Counted from the stretch's first letter, positions 15,489 through 24,195 are shown. The stretch is DNA of 64,000 nucleotides from SIG440 sp045646865 (GCA_045646865.1 JAZRLM010000018.1:146842-210841), one strand, 5' to 3'. Program-made: numbers and translations. The notes: a model not told the origin generated them from the sequence alone.

Positions 15489-15788
15489 ATGCTTATAAAC
15501 ATCAACCAAAGACGAAAGGAACTTGGCCTCACCCTGGAAAATATAGCCAACCATGTGGGTGTCAGCAAAGGAACTGTAAAAAAATGGGAAGACGGGCACA
15601 TAAAAAATATGAAACGCGACAAAATTATGCTTCTTGCCGAAACCTTGCAGGTTTCGCCCCTTGACATCCTTGACCTGCCCGAAGATAATAAAAACATTAT
15701 TATTTGCCACAGTAAAACCTCAGCAGGATGCTACACCGTATCGGATGAAATTTATAAAAAAATTATCGCACTGATACACCAAACATAA
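15489..15788 (+). CDS. XRE-family repressor-like regulator
   Basis: A 99-residue protein with a classical Cro/CI-type helix-turn-helix at residues about 8-60 (INQRRKELGLTLENIANHVG, VSKGTVKKWEDGHIKNMKRD). The remaining 35 residues are short and carry no Ser/Lys protease pair, so RecA-stimulated self-cleavage is not expected. It is divergent from the leftward phage genes, resembling xre of PBSX in position and type. AGAAAGGACA lies upstream of ATG 15489, and another ATG at 15485 opens a different frame. No integrase gene follows; the next feature is the ribF terminator. Confidence 0.85.
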   Translation: MLININQRRKELGLTLENIANHVGVSKGTVKKWEDGHIKNMKRDKIMLLAETLQVSPLDILDLPEDNKNIIICHSKTSAGCYTVSDEIYKKIIALIHQT

Positions 15789-15810
15789 TTTATTTGTCAT
15801 ACTTAACTGC

Positions 15811-15849
15811 AAAAAAAGACTGTTGAAACGAATCATTCAACAGTCTTTT
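15811..15849. terminator. Bidirectional terminator between phage cluster and ribF
   Basis: A 14-bp perfect stem (AAAAGACTGTTGAA at 15814-15827, TTCAACAGTCTTTT at 15836-15849) with an 8-nt loop has a run of seven T on the minus strand and TTTTATATT on the plus strand. It ends the rimP-ribF operon (the ribF stop lies inside the arm) and also the repressor transcript. Confidence 0.9.
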
Positions 15850-16747
15850 ATATTCCAAAATATTCTTCTGCGGCTTGCTTATCCCTTTCAATCTGATGGG
15901 AAAGCTCAACCGTATTTTCAAATTTATTAATATCCCGCAGTTTCTTGCAGAATTCAATTTCTATCTCATCGCCGTAAATTTCGCCGCAAAAATCAAACAT
16001 ATAAGCCTCGATATTAGGTTTTTTATCATTCACCGTAGGCTTTGTGCCCACATTTGCAATCGAATAATAGCTCTTTCCGTCAAACACAACCCTTGCTGCA
16101 TAAACGCCGCTTTGAGGCACTACAAATCCATCAGGAATTTCAACATTCGCCGTTGGAAAACCCAATTTTCTGCCCAACGCCTTGCCGTGCACAACCCTGC
16201 CCGAAAGTGAGAATGGTCTGCCCATATATCGGGTTGCACTTTCCATATCACCGCTCTCCACAAACTTTCGTATCTCGGTGCTTGAAATCACACCCTCAAG
16301 CTGAACACAGTCAATGGTAAACACTTCAATACCGTATCTTTTACACTCTGCCGCCAGCTTTTGGGTATCACCTTCTGCCATATATCCAAACCGATAATTA
16401 TCACCCGAAAATACCGCCGCCGCATTATATCGTTCTGCAAGATATTCCTCTACAAAAACAGCATATTTTACTGCCTTAAATTCAGGACTGAAATCCTCAA
16501 TCACAACAATATCCGCACCCATATCCTCAAGAATTTCAAGGCGCTTTTCAACGGTATTCACCCGCTTGAAATTAGGAATTTCAACAAGCTGCACCACAGA
16601 TAAAAGTCCGTTTTTTTGCGCATATTCAATGCAGCCGCATATAACCCTGATATGGCCTTTATGCAAAGCATCAAAAGACCCCAGTGCAACTGCGGTCTTT
16701 TTTTCTGCTATGTAATTTTTCAGCTCAATACTGTTTGTAACTGTCAT
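15848..16747 (-). CDS. ribF: Riboflavin kinase/FAD synthetase
   Basis: This 299-residue bifunctional enzyme makes FMN from riboflavin with ATP and adenylates FMN to FAD. The N-terminal nucleotidyltransferase part has the LGSFDALHKGH phosphate-binding motif (residues about 21-31) and ISSTEIRKFVESGD; the C-terminal kinase domain has GRVVHGKALGRKLGFPTANVEI and NVGTKPTVNDKKPNIEAYMFDF. The length is usual. It is the last gene of the operon, 13 nt after truB, as in many Firmicutes. AGGAGTAAAAAAT is absent in full, but GGAG precedes the ATG at suitable spacing. Confidence 0.96.
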   Translation of the reverse strand: MTVTNSIELKNYIAEKKTAVALGSFDALHKGHIRVICGCIEYAQKNGLLSVVQLVEIPNFKRVNTVEKRLEILEDMGADIVVIEDFSPEFKAVKYAVFVEEYLAERYNAAAVFSGDNYRFGYMAEGDTQKLAAECKRYGIEVFTIDCVQLEGVISSTEIRKFVESGDMESATRYMGRPFSLSGRVVHGKALGRKLGFPTANVEIPDGFVVPQSGVYAARVVFDGKSYYSIANVGTKPTVNDKKPNIEAYMFDFCGEIYGDEIEIEFCKKLRDINKFENTVELSHQIERDKQAAEEYFGI

Positions 16748-16760
16748 ATTTTTTACTCCG

Positions 16761-17642
16761 TTATGCTCCGCCGTAAAAACTTTTGATTATATCAAACCGT
16801 CCATCAATTTGCTGTGCAAGGGCAAGAAATTCATTTTTCTCGTCAAAAACGCGGTAAATTCTACCTTCCTGCAAACCGCCAACGGTTATCTTTATGCCGT
16901 TTCGCACCCTGCCTGCATTTCTGTCAGCAAGGATTACCCTCTCATATTCAGGCAGAGCCTCACCCACAGGCGTCATAAAGCTGAAATCCTCTGCTTTTGC
17001 CATTTCCTCAATCTGTTCAAGGGTGTAAGCCGATTGAATTTCAAACCGTCCGTTTTTTGTGCGTTTAAGTGCCGACATATGACCTCCGCAGCCAAGCTCC
17101 GCGCCAATGTCGTTGCAAAGTGTGCGGATATATGTGCCCTTTGAACAGTCAACCAGCATATCAACAGTATTATTTTCCAAATCAATGTTTTTGATTTCAA
17201 TATTGCTGATTGTAATTTTTCTCGGCTCACGTTCAACGGTTTTGCCCTCTCTTGCCAGCTCATAAAGCTTTTTACCGTCAATCTTGATAGCCGAATACAT
17301 TGGCGGAATCTGTGAAATCTCGCCAATAAACTTTTTCACCGCATCGTAAATCTGCTCCTCGGTAACACAAACATCAAACGACTGCAGAACCTCACCCGAT
17401 GCATCCTGAGTATCGGTAAATGCTCCCAACTGCAGTCTTGCCACATACTGCTTGTCTGCCGCAGTCAGATATTCGGCAAGCTTTGTACCCTTGCCGATGC
17501 ACATAGGAAGAACCCCCGATGCCTCAGGGTCAAGGGTTCCCGTATGTCCGATTTTTTTAATATTCAAAATTTTTCTCAATTTGTAAACAACATCGTGAGA
17601 GGTTATTCCCAAAGGTTTGTTTACATTAACTATTCCGTCCAT
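16761..17642 (-). CDS. truB: tRNA pseudouridine-55 synthase
   Basis: TruB isomerises U55 in the T loop of tRNAs. The 293-residue protein opens with MDGIVNVNKPLGITSHDVVY and contains the catalytic-Asp motif HTGTLDPEASGVLPMCIG (Asp in TLDPEA), then PPMYSAIKIDGKKLYELAR and CSKGTYIRTLCNDIGAELG. The C-terminal part is a PUA-like domain. It lies 12 nt downstream of nrnA and 13 nt upstream of ribF. Confidence 0.96.
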   Translation of the reverse strand: MDGIVNVNKPLGITSHDVVYKLRKILNIKKIGHTGTLDPEASGVLPMCIGKGTKLAEYLTAADKQYVARLQLGAFTDTQDASGEVLQSFDVCVTEEQIYDAVKKFIGEISQIPPMYSAIKIDGKKLYELAREGKTVEREPRKITISNIEIKNIDLENNTVDMLVDCSKGTYIRTLCNDIGAELGCGGHMSALKRTKNGRFEIQSAYTLEQIEEMAKAEDFSFMTPVGEALPEYERVILADRNAGRVRNGIKITVGGLQEGRIYRVFDEKNEFLALAQQIDGRFDIIKSFYGGA

Positions 17643-17654
17643 ATAATCTATTCC

Positions 17655-18599
17655 TTAAAACTGCTTGATAATCTCTGCAACCAGTTCTTTTTTAACTTCT
17701 TCAAGAGGTTTACTCAAAGAGCATCCACTTGCCTTTTTGTGACCGCCGCCGCCAAAGGCAACCGCCACCTTTGCCACATCAACATCGCTGTTTGAACGCA
17801 GGCTCACCTTAAATTCGCCCTTTGCACGTTCGCGGATATAAACCCCCACATCGGCGCCTTCAACCGCACGTGGAAGCTCCACAATTCCGTCAATGATTTT
17901 CTCGTCAACCCCAAGCTCGTCAAAGTCTTTTTCGGTTATGGCAAGAACAGCAATTCTGCCGTCCTCAAAGATTTCCAGATTGTCAAGGCCACGTCTGTAC
18001 GCCCTGAAATATCCTATGCTTTTTGTGTCAAAAATCTGCTTTGAAAGCTCGCCCACATCAACGCCGCACTCTAAAAGCTTTGCCGCCACCATATGGGTTT
18101 TGGGTGTTGTTGACGAATATTTAAAGCTGCCCGTATCACAGGTAATAGCCATATAAAGATTATTGGCAATATCGGGCGTCAGTTCAACACCAAGCGCCGC
18201 AGCGAAATCATATATTATCTCGCCCGTTGCAGGGGCATTTGCATCCACATAAGTCGCCTCGGCAAACTCTGCATGGGTCATATGATGGTCGATTGCCGCA
18301 GTATTGCCGCAAAAACTCTCCTTCAAGTCGCCCAGTCTTTTAAAATCAGCACAGTCAACCGCAATCTTCAAATCACAGTCTTCAATTTTAAGACCTGAGC
18401 TTTCTGTTCCTTTTAACAACTTATATTCCCTTGTCTTATCATCGCCATCACGCAGAAAAACCTCTGCCTTTTTGCCCATAGCAATCAAAATCAATTTCAA
18501 GCCATAGGCACTGCCCAAGGCATCGCCGTCAGGATTTTCGTGATTGAATATTGCAACGGCTTTTGCATTTTTAATTTTGTCAATTACAGTATTCATCAT
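17655..18599 (-). CDS. nrnA: DHH-family oligoribonuclease/pAp phosphatase
   Basis: NrnA degrades short oligoribonucleotides and dephosphorylates 3'-phosphoadenosine 5'-phosphate. The DHH domain shows FNHENPDGDALGSAYGL, VDCADFKRLGD and the signature IDHHMTHAEFAEATYVD; the DHHA1 domain ends in FGGGGHKKASGC. Three consecutive ATG codons (18602, 18599, 18596) compete as start behind GGAG; I chose the middle one. The gene sits between rbfA and truB in the usual order. Confidence 0.93.
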   Translation of the reverse strand: MMNTVIDKIKNAKAVAIFNHENPDGDALGSAYGLKLILIAMGKKAEVFLRDGDDKTREYKLLKGTESSGLKIEDCDLKIAVDCADFKRLGDLKESFCGNTAAIDHHMTHAEFAEATYVDANAPATGEIIYDFAAALGVELTPDIANNLYMAITCDTGSFKYSSTTPKTHMVAAKLLECGVDVGELSKQIFDTKSIGYFRAYRRGLDNLEIFEDGRIAVLAITEKDFDELGVDEKIIDGIVELPRAVEGADVGVYIRERAKGEFKVSLRSNSDVDVAKVAVAFGGGGHKKASGCSLSKPLEEVKKELVAEIIKQF

Positions 18600-18615
18600 C
18601 ATCACGCTCCACAAT

Positions 18616-18957
18616 TTACAGATTTTTCAACACTTCATTTATATGTGCTCCATATTCAATAGAATTATCAAGAACAAAGGTAAATTCAGGGGTGTTGCGC
18701 AGATTAACTCTGTGACCAACCTCTTTGCGGATAAAGCCCGATGCGCTTTTCAGCGCATCCATAGCCCCTTTTTGCAAATCCTCGCTGCCAAGAACGCTAA
18801 TGTAAGCCTTGGCAAATTTAAGGTCCTTTGTGACATTTACATTCACAACCGAAACCACCGCTTTGCTGAGTCTTGGGTCCTTTAGTTCGCGGATAATCAT
18901 ACTCAGCTCGCGTTTTACTTCTTCTGAAATTCTGTCTATTCTGTTATATGCAGGCAT
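18616..18957 (-). CDS. rbfA: 30S ribosome-binding factor A
   Basis: RbfA binds the immature 30S subunit near helix 1 of 16S rRNA and helps its maturation, notably in the cold. The 113-residue KH-fold protein has RIDRISEEVKRELSMIIREL, KDPRLSKAVVSVVNVNVTKD and the FVLDNSIEYGAHINEVL ending typical of the family. It lies 19 nt after infB and just upstream of nrnA. Confidence 0.95.
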   Translation of the reverse strand: MPAYNRIDRISEEVKRELSMIIRELKDPRLSKAVVSVVNVNVTKDLKFAKAYISVLGSEDLQKGAMDALKSASGFIRKEVGHRVNLRNTPEFTFVLDNSIEYGAHINEVLKNL

Positions 18958-18976
18958 TTCTGCACCGCCTTTCTTT

Positions 18977-21280
18977 TTAATTAGGCATTATTTGTTCCAT
19001 AACATAAACTTCAACGATGTCGCCTTCCTTTATGTCATTAAACTTTTCAATACTGATACCACACTCATAACCGCTGGCAACTTCCTTAACGTCGTCCTTA
19101 AATCTCTTAAGTGATGCAAGCTCGCCCTCGTGGATAACAATACCGTCACGAACAATACGAACAAGGCTGTTTCGCTGAACCTTACCGTCGGTAACATATG
19201 CACCGCCGATTGTACCAACGCCCGAAACCTTAAAGGTCGTTCTGATTTCAACGTGACCTGTAACAGCCTCGCGGAACTTAGGTGCAAGCATACCCTTCAT
19301 AGCGGCCTCAATATCCTCAATTGCATCATAAATTACTCTGTAAAGACGGATATCAACCTCCGAGCTTGCAGCAGCAACAGTTGCACCGGGTGTAGGACGC
19401 ACGTTAAAGCCAACAATAATTGCATTTGAAGCACTTGCAAGCATAACGTCAGATTCAGTAACAGCACCAACTGCACCGTGGATAACATTAACACGGACTT
19501 CTTCGTTGGTAATTCTCTCAAGCGACTGACGAACAGCCTCAACCGAGCCCTGAACGTCTGCCTTAACAATGATATTAAGGTCTTTCATCTTACCTGCTTC
19601 AATGTGTTCAAACAGGTTTTCAAGTGAAACAGTCTGACTTGCCTTCTGAGCCTCCTGCTTTGCCTTGAACTTTCTTGCCTCTACTACATCTCTTGCCTTT
19701 CTTTCGTCCTCAACAGCATAGAACACATCGCCGCCGTCAGGAACTTCTGAAAGACCCAAAATCTCAACAGGAATTGAAGGACCGGCTTTTTTAATAGCCT
19801 TACCCTTATCGTCGTTCATTGCGCGAACTCTGCCCACAGCAGTACCCGCAACAACAATATCACCTACTTTAAGAGTACCGTTCTGAACAAGAAGTGTTGC
19901 CACAGGACCTCTGCCCTTGTCAAGCTGAGCTTCGATAACAGTACCCTTTGCCATACGGTTGGGGTTAGCCTTAAGCTCCTTCATTTCAGCAACAAGAAGA
20001 ACCATATCAAGAAGACCGTCAATGTTAATCTTCTGCTTTGCCGAAACCTCAACGCAGATTGTATCGCCGCCCCATTCTTCGGGAACAAGACCGTGCTCGG
20101 TAAGCTCCTGACGAACTCTGTCGGGGTTTGCGCCTTCCTTATCAATCTTGTTGATTGCAACAATAATTGCAACATTAGCCGCCTTTGCGTGGTTAATAGC
20201 CTCGATTGTCTGGGGCATAATACCGTCGTCAGCCGCAACAACCAATATAGCAATATCAGTAACCAGCGCACCGCGGGCACGCATAGCAGTAAAAGCCTCG
20301 TGACCGGGGGTATCAAGGAAGGTAATCTTCTTGTCATTTACACGAACACGGTAAGCACCGATATGCTGTGTAATACCGCCGAACTCGCCTTCGGTTACGT
20401 TTGAATTTCTGATTGTATCAAGGAGTGAGGTTTTACCATGGTCAACGTGACCCATAACAACCACAACGGGTGAACGTGGGATAAGTGACTCAGGTGAGTC
20501 TTCAACGTCATTAAACAGTTTATCCTCTTCTGTCAGAATTATTTCCTTTTCAACCTTAGAACCAAAATCTTCCACTATAAGAGATGCGGTATCAAAGTCA
20601 AGCTCTTCGTTTACAGATGCCATAATACCAAGCATCATAAGCTTTTTGATAACCTCGGTTGAAGACTTGTCAAGACGTTCTGCAAGCTGACCAACAGTAA
20701 TCGAATCAGGAACAAGCACCACCTGTGCCTCCTGCTTCTTTTCCTTTTTGGCAATCTTTTCAAATGCCTTGGGGTCCTGCTTTTCTTTAACAAGCTTACT
20801 CTTTTTGTTGCCTGTCTTAATCTTTTCCTTGCCGCCGCCCTGGCTCTTTACATTCTCGGGAACAAGCTCTTCAAGTCTTTCGTTGTCCAGACGGTCAAGG
20901 TCAACATTGTTTGCACGGGTATCAACCACACGGGTTTTGCGTGCAGGTGCATCACTTGCAAAGCCGCCCTCTGATTCGATTTTCTCAGGCGCCGTTTTTT
21001 CTTCTGCAACAACTTCTTCTGTTGACGCGTCTTCTGCTTTTTCAGCCTTTTTATCCTCTTTTGCAGGCTCCTCAACAGAAACGTCTGCAAACAATGCCGA
21101 AAAATCCTCCACCTGATGCTTTTGTGTAACATATTCAAATATAATATCAAGCTCTCTTTCGTCAAGAGCACTCATATGGCTCTTTTCAGAGATGCCGTAA
21201 TCACTAAGAATTTTAACAAGCTCCTTGCCGGGAATTCCTACAAACCCCTTTGAAAGTTCATATGCTTTAATTTTTGTCAT
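18977..21280 (-). CDS. infB: Translation initiation factor IF-2
   Basis: IF-2 is the GTPase that positions fMet-tRNA and joins the ribosomal subunits. In 767 residues it shows an N-terminal IF2-N helix region, a charged Lys/Glu/Ala linker (including KAEKAEDASTEEVVAEEKTA), a second IF2-N domain (TVGQLAERLDKSSTEVIKKL) and the G domain with GHVDHGKTSLLD, DTPGHEAFTAMRARG and NKID, followed by domains II-IV. ATG 21280 is chosen because GAAAGGGGAAGTATT precedes it; the frame is open upstream to 21328. It follows ylxQ by 23 nt. Confidence 0.97.
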   Translation of the reverse strand: MTKIKAYELSKGFVGIPGKELVKILSDYGISEKSHMSALDERELDIIFEYVTQKHQVEDFSALFADVSVEEPAKEDKKAEKAEDASTEEVVAEEKTAPEKIESEGGFASDAPARKTRVVDTRANNVDLDRLDNERLEELVPENVKSQGGGKEKIKTGNKKSKLVKEKQDPKAFEKIAKKEKKQEAQVVLVPDSITVGQLAERLDKSSTEVIKKLMMLGIMASVNEELDFDTASLIVEDFGSKVEKEIILTEEDKLFNDVEDSPESLIPRSPVVVVMGHVDHGKTSLLDTIRNSNVTEGEFGGITQHIGAYRVRVNDKKITFLDTPGHEAFTAMRARGALVTDIAILVVAADDGIMPQTIEAINHAKAANVAIIVAINKIDKEGANPDRVRQELTEHGLVPEEWGGDTICVEVSAKQKINIDGLLDMVLLVAEMKELKANPNRMAKGTVIEAQLDKGRGPVATLLVQNGTLKVGDIVVAGTAVGRVRAMNDDKGKAIKKAGPSIPVEILGLSEVPDGGDVFYAVEDERKARDVVEARKFKAKQEAQKASQTVSLENLFEHIEAGKMKDLNIIVKADVQGSVEAVRQSLERITNEEVRVNVIHGAVGAVTESDVMLASASNAIIVGFNVRPTPGATVAAASSEVDIRLYRVIYDAIEDIEAAMKGMLAPKFREAVTGHVEIRTTFKVSGVGTIGGAYVTDGKVQRNSLVRIVRDGIVIHEGELASLKRFKDDVKEVASGYECGISIEKFNDIKEGDIVEVYVMEQIMPN

Positions 21281-21303
21281 AATACTTCCCCTTTCTAACC
21301 TGA

Positions 21304-21621
21304 CTACTCTAAGTTTTCCCCAAGGCATTTTACAATTTCTTCTGCAATCCCCTGGTTCATCACCGCAAGTACAACCGCAAATTCACGGCCCGTGTACCTG
21401 CCAAGTGTAAATTTATCGCTGTATTCAATCAGCTTTGACGAATAAAACTCACAGCTGTTTCTGAATTTCTTCTTTGTATTATCGGATGCATCCGATGCAA
21501 CAATCACAAGATTTGCTTTTCCTGCCTTAATTGCATCTTTAGCCGCTCCTTCGCCAAAGGCAATGCCGCGCATCCGTGCGGCAAGACCAAGCATCCTGAA
21601 GAACTTATCATTCTCCGCCAC
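21304..21621 (-). CDS. YlxQ, L7Ae-family ribosomal/RNA-binding protein
   Basis: A 105-residue L7Ae/L30e-fold protein (FRMLGLAARMRGIAFGEGAA, KAGKANLVIVASDASDNTKKK). YlxQ-type proteins bind kink-turn RNA. The GTG at 21621 fits the family start (VAENDKFFRMLGLAAR) and overlaps ylxR by 14 nt; the much longer open frame to 21780 is not conserved-looking and would run antiparallel through ylxR sense. The nusA-ylxR-ylxQ-infB order is standard. Confidence 0.9.
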   Translation of the reverse strand: MAENDKFFRMLGLAARMRGIAFGEGAAKDAIKAGKANLVIVASDASDNTKKKFRNSCEFYSSKLIEYSDKFTLGRYTGREFAVVLAVMNQGIAEEIVKCLGENLE

Positions 21622-21862
21622 TTTGCATCGCCTCCAATGCATCATACACACTCTGGTCCACCTTGCAGGATAGGCTGCGCTCCAATGCTCTTGTCTTGCG
21701 TGCCTTTTCGATACATCCGCCGTCCTTGCAGATATATGCGCCTCTGCCTGCCACCTTTCCGCCAAGGTCAACAGAAACATTATCCTTTTGCTTTACAATT
21801 CTTACAAGTTCGTCCTTGCCCTTGACCTCGCGACAGACCGCACACATACGCTGTAACTTCAT
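21608..21862 (-). CDS. rnpM: YlxR, RNase P modulator-type protein
   Basis: This 84-residue protein has the DUF448/YlxR pattern: RMCAVCREVKGKDELVRIV with two cysteines, DLGGKVAGRGAYICKDGGCIEKA, and a C-terminal helix with SVYDALEAM. In Bacillus subtilis the homologue binds RNase P RNA and modulates its activity (RnpM). It lies between nusA (33 nt upstream) and ylxQ (14-nt overlap). The biochemical role is carried over from family knowledge. Confidence 0.9.
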   Translation of the reverse strand: MKLQRMCAVCREVKGKDELVRIVKQKDNVSVDLGGKVAGRGAYICKDGGCIEKARKTRALERSLSCKVDQSVYDALEAMQSGGE

Positions 21863-21895
21863 AAATCATCCAACCCTTCCTGAAACCAACATTGA

Positions 21896-22930
21896 TTATT
21901 CTTCAGCATTGTCTGGTTTCAGGTCAATCTTCCAGCCGGTAAGACGTGCCGCAAGACGTGCATTCTGACCCTCCTTGCCAATAGCAAGTGAAAGCTGGTC
22001 TGCAGGAACAATAACGCTGCACATCTTCTTTTCTTCATCAACTGTGATTGATACAACCTTTGCAGGGCTAAGTGCCTGAGTAATAAATTCTGCAGGGTCG
22101 TCGCTGTACTTGATAATATCAATCTTTTCGCCGCGGAGCTCGTCGATAACCGCCTGAACTCTCATGCCCTTGGGGCCGATACAGGTTCCAACAGGGTCAA
22201 CACCCTCCATTGTGGAGTGAACTGCAATCTTACTTCTTGAGCCGGGCTCACGGGTAAGACCCTTGATTTCAATAACACCCTTTTTGATTTCGGGAACTTC
22301 AAGCTCAAACAAGCGGCGCACAAGACCGGGATGTGAACGCGAAACCATAAGATGTACACCCTTAACCGAGTTTGCAACCTCAACCACAAACACCTTATAT
22401 TTTTCACCGGGCTTATAGTTATCATTCTTTACCTGCTCGTTGGGCATAAGAACAGATTCGGTATCGCCGATTTCAAGCATAATGTTGCGTCGGTCAATCT
22501 TTCTTACGGTGGCAGTCATAATATCGTTTGCACGGTCAGAAAATTCGTCAAAAGCCTTTTCACGTTCTGCCTCACGGATTCTCTGCAGAACAACCTGACG
22601 TGCGGTCTGTGCCGCAATTCTGCCGAATGCCGCAGGTGTAACCTCTGACTCTAAAACATCGCCTGCTTCATATCTTACATCTATCTTCTTTGCATCTTCA
22701 ACAGAAATTTCACATTCTCTGTCTTCTACTTCTTCAACAATGTTCTTTCTTGCATAAACCTTGATTTCGCCTGTTTCTTCGTCGATAATAACCTTTGCGT
22801 CCTGAACAGCACCAAAATTCTTTTTGTATGCGCTGAGCAATGCACCGCTGAGGGCATCAATAACAACGTCACGGCTTATGCCTTTTTCCTTTTCGATTTC
22901 ATCCAATAATAAGAATAACTCTGCACTCAT
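21896..22930 (-). CDS. nusA: Transcription termination/antitermination protein NusA
   Basis: NusA binds RNA polymerase and modulates pausing, termination and antitermination. The 344-residue protein has the N-terminal RNAP-binding domain (LLLDEIEKEKGISRDVVIDALSGALLSAYKKNFG), an S1 domain (TATVRKIDRRNIMLEIGDTESVL) and two KH domains (VDPVGTCIGPKGMRVQAVIDELRGEKIDII and LSLAIGKEGQNARLAARLTGWKID). It lacks the acidic C-terminal repeats of the E. coli protein, as usual in Firmicutes. It follows rimP by 34 nt. Confidence 0.97.
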   Translation of the reverse strand: MSAELFLLLDEIEKEKGISRDVVIDALSGALLSAYKKNFGAVQDAKVIIDEETGEIKVYARKNIVEEVEDRECEISVEDAKKIDVRYEAGDVLESEVTPAAFGRIAAQTARQVVLQRIREAEREKAFDEFSDRANDIMTATVRKIDRRNIMLEIGDTESVLMPNEQVKNDNYKPGEKYKVFVVEVANSVKGVHLMVSRSHPGLVRRLFELEVPEIKKGVIEIKGLTREPGSRSKIAVHSTMEGVDPVGTCIGPKGMRVQAVIDELRGEKIDIIKYSDDPAEFITQALSPAKVVSITVDEEKKMCSVIVPADQLSLAIGKEGQNARLAARLTGWKIDLKPDNAEE

Positions 22931-22964
22931 TTTTTTAATCTCTCCAATCCTGTTTAGTATTTAT

Positions 22965-23429
22965 TTAAAAATCAAAATGTAATTTTACAAAAGTTGTATC
23001 GCTTACGGCAAGCTTAGTTTCATTTTCGCCAATCTTCACCGTAAAGCCGTCGTCTTCATAACCTGTCAGCTCGCCCGCCAGGGTTTTACTTCCGTCAACA
23101 GCCTTATAAAGACCAATATCCACAATGTGACCAATATACTTTTTAAAATGCTCAGGGGTTTTCAGCTTTCTTTCAATACCGGGCGAGGATACCTCTAGAA
23201 TGTAATTCTCACGAATGGTATCAGCCTTGTCAAGCTCATCCCCAAGGGCACGGTTGATAATTTCGCACTCATCAATAGAAATACCGCCTTCCTCTTTATC
23301 GGCATAAACCCTTAAATACCATGCACCGCCCTCCTTAACATATTCCACATCATAAATGTAGCAGGAAATGCCTTGGGCAATGGGTGTTGCCAGCTCAATA
23401 ATCAATTTCTCAATCTTTGAATATGCCAT
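22965..23429 (-). CDS. rimP: Ribosome maturation factor RimP
   Basis: RimP acts in early 30S assembly. The 154-residue protein shows the family blocks GAWYLRVYADKEEGGISIDECEIINRALGDELD, YILEVSSPGIERKL and a C-terminal SH3-like LTGYEDDGFTVKIGENE. It begins the nusA operon, with AAAGGAGGTACAA before the ATG. The 181-nt palindromic element lies directly upstream of it, so the leader of this operon may include that structure. Confidence 0.95.
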   Translation of the reverse strand: MAYSKIEKLIIELATPIAQGISCYIYDVEYVKEGGAWYLRVYADKEEGGISIDECEIINRALGDELDKADTIRENYILEVSSPGIERKLKTPEHFKKYIGHIVDIGLYKAVDGSKTLAGELTGYEDDGFTVKIGENETKLAVSDTTFVKLHFDF

Positions 23430-23474
23430 TTGTACCTCCTTTTATTTGCGTCGCACATATCAAAACAATCCACA

Positions 23475-23655
23475 GGGAGAGATTTTTGAATAGTGTATGC
23501 CTGTTTCTAACAGGTCGAAGAGTTTAAAACAAGTAAATTTTCTGTCAGCAAAGAGCAAAAGCGGAGCGAATACTTGGTGTATTTGCGAGCATTTTGCCGT
23601 ATGATTACTGGAAATTTACTGATTTAAACCGTGCGATATTCAAAAAGGCTCTCCC
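23475..23655. repeat. 181-nt imperfect palindrome (MITE-like) between rimP and nrdR
   Basis: The ends GGGAGAGATTTTTGAATA (23475-23492) and TATTCAAAAAGGCTCTCCC (23637-23655) are inverted copies with one small difference. Further inward, AGTAAATTTTC pairs with GAAATTTACT, GTTTAAA with TTTAAAC, and GCAAAAGCGGAGCGAATAC imperfectly with GTGTATTTGCGAGCATTTTGC, around a centre near 23577. A small side hairpin (CCTGT/ACAGG) sits in the left half. It has terminal inverted repeats like a MITE, but no target duplication is evident. This explains most of the 310-nt gap between the two genes; nothing coding was found there. Confidence 0.7.
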
Positions 23656-23664
23656 TTAAATGTA

Positions 23665-23690
23665 AAAGAGTGAGGTTTGCCTCACTCTTT
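23665..23690 (-). terminator. Terminator of nrdR
   Basis: AAAGAGTGAGG (23665-23675), TTTG, CCTCACTCTTT (23680-23690) is an 11-bp perfect stem located 50 nt past the nrdR stop. The U tract on the minus strand is short (TTTTAC), so efficiency is uncertain. Confidence 0.7.
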
Positions 23691-23739
23691 CGAATACCAT
23701 ATTACGTTATACCAATAATAACACAAAAACCCCGTAATG

Positions 23740-24195
23740 TCAAGCCTTTTTTATAATTTTGGCAAGTTCATCCATAAAGGAATTTATGTCCTTGAACTGA
23801 CGGTAAACCGACGCAAATCTTACATAAGCAATATCATCAAGCTCTTTAAGACGTTCCATAACCATTTCGCCGATTCGCTCAGATGTAACCTCGCGTTCAA
23901 GCATATTATAAAGCTTTGCCTCAATATCATCAATCAGCTTTTCGATGTCGGCTAAAGTTACTGGGCGCTTTTCGCAGGCACGCAGGATGCCATTTAAAAC
24001 CTTGTCTCTGTCCCATGTTTCACGCAGCCCGTCTTTTTTGACAACAATCATAGGGATAGTTTCGATTTTCTCGTATGTAGTAAATCTCTTTCCGCACTCC
24101 AGACATTCTCTGCGGCGACGGATGGTTGTGCCTTCCTCAGTTGAACGTGAATCTATTACCTTACTTTCAAGATGTCCACAAAATAAACAACGCAT
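23740..24195 (-). CDS. nrdR: Transcriptional repressor NrdR
   Basis: NrdR represses ribonucleotide reductase genes in response to ATP/dATP. The 151-residue protein begins MRCLFCGHLESKVIDSR, with the paired CxxC zinc ribbon (CLFC, CLEC), then RECLECGKRFTTYEKIE and the ATP-cone domain VVKKDGLRETWDRDKVLNGILRACEKRPV. The ATG at 24195 gives the usual family start; the frame is open to 24282. It has its own promoter overlapped by a candidate NrdR box, so it probably represses itself. No nrd genes are nearby. Confidence 0.95.
   Translation of the reverse strand: MRCLFCGHLESKVIDSRSTEEGTTIRRRRECLECGKRFTTYEKIETIPMIVVKKDGLRETWDRDKVLNGILRACEKRPVTLADIEKLIDDIEAKLYNMLEREVTSERIGEMVMERLKELDDIAYVRFASVYRQFKDINSFMDELAKIIKKA

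Noticed and set aside
15788..15850. Prophage attachment site at the right end
   Set aside because: No duplicate of this sequence is seen near the left end of the window, and no integrase is present; the only clear structure is the terminator.
21622..21780. Extended N terminus of YlxQ
   Set aside because: The extra 53 residues run through ylxR in another frame and are unlike the family, which begins at the GTG at 21621.
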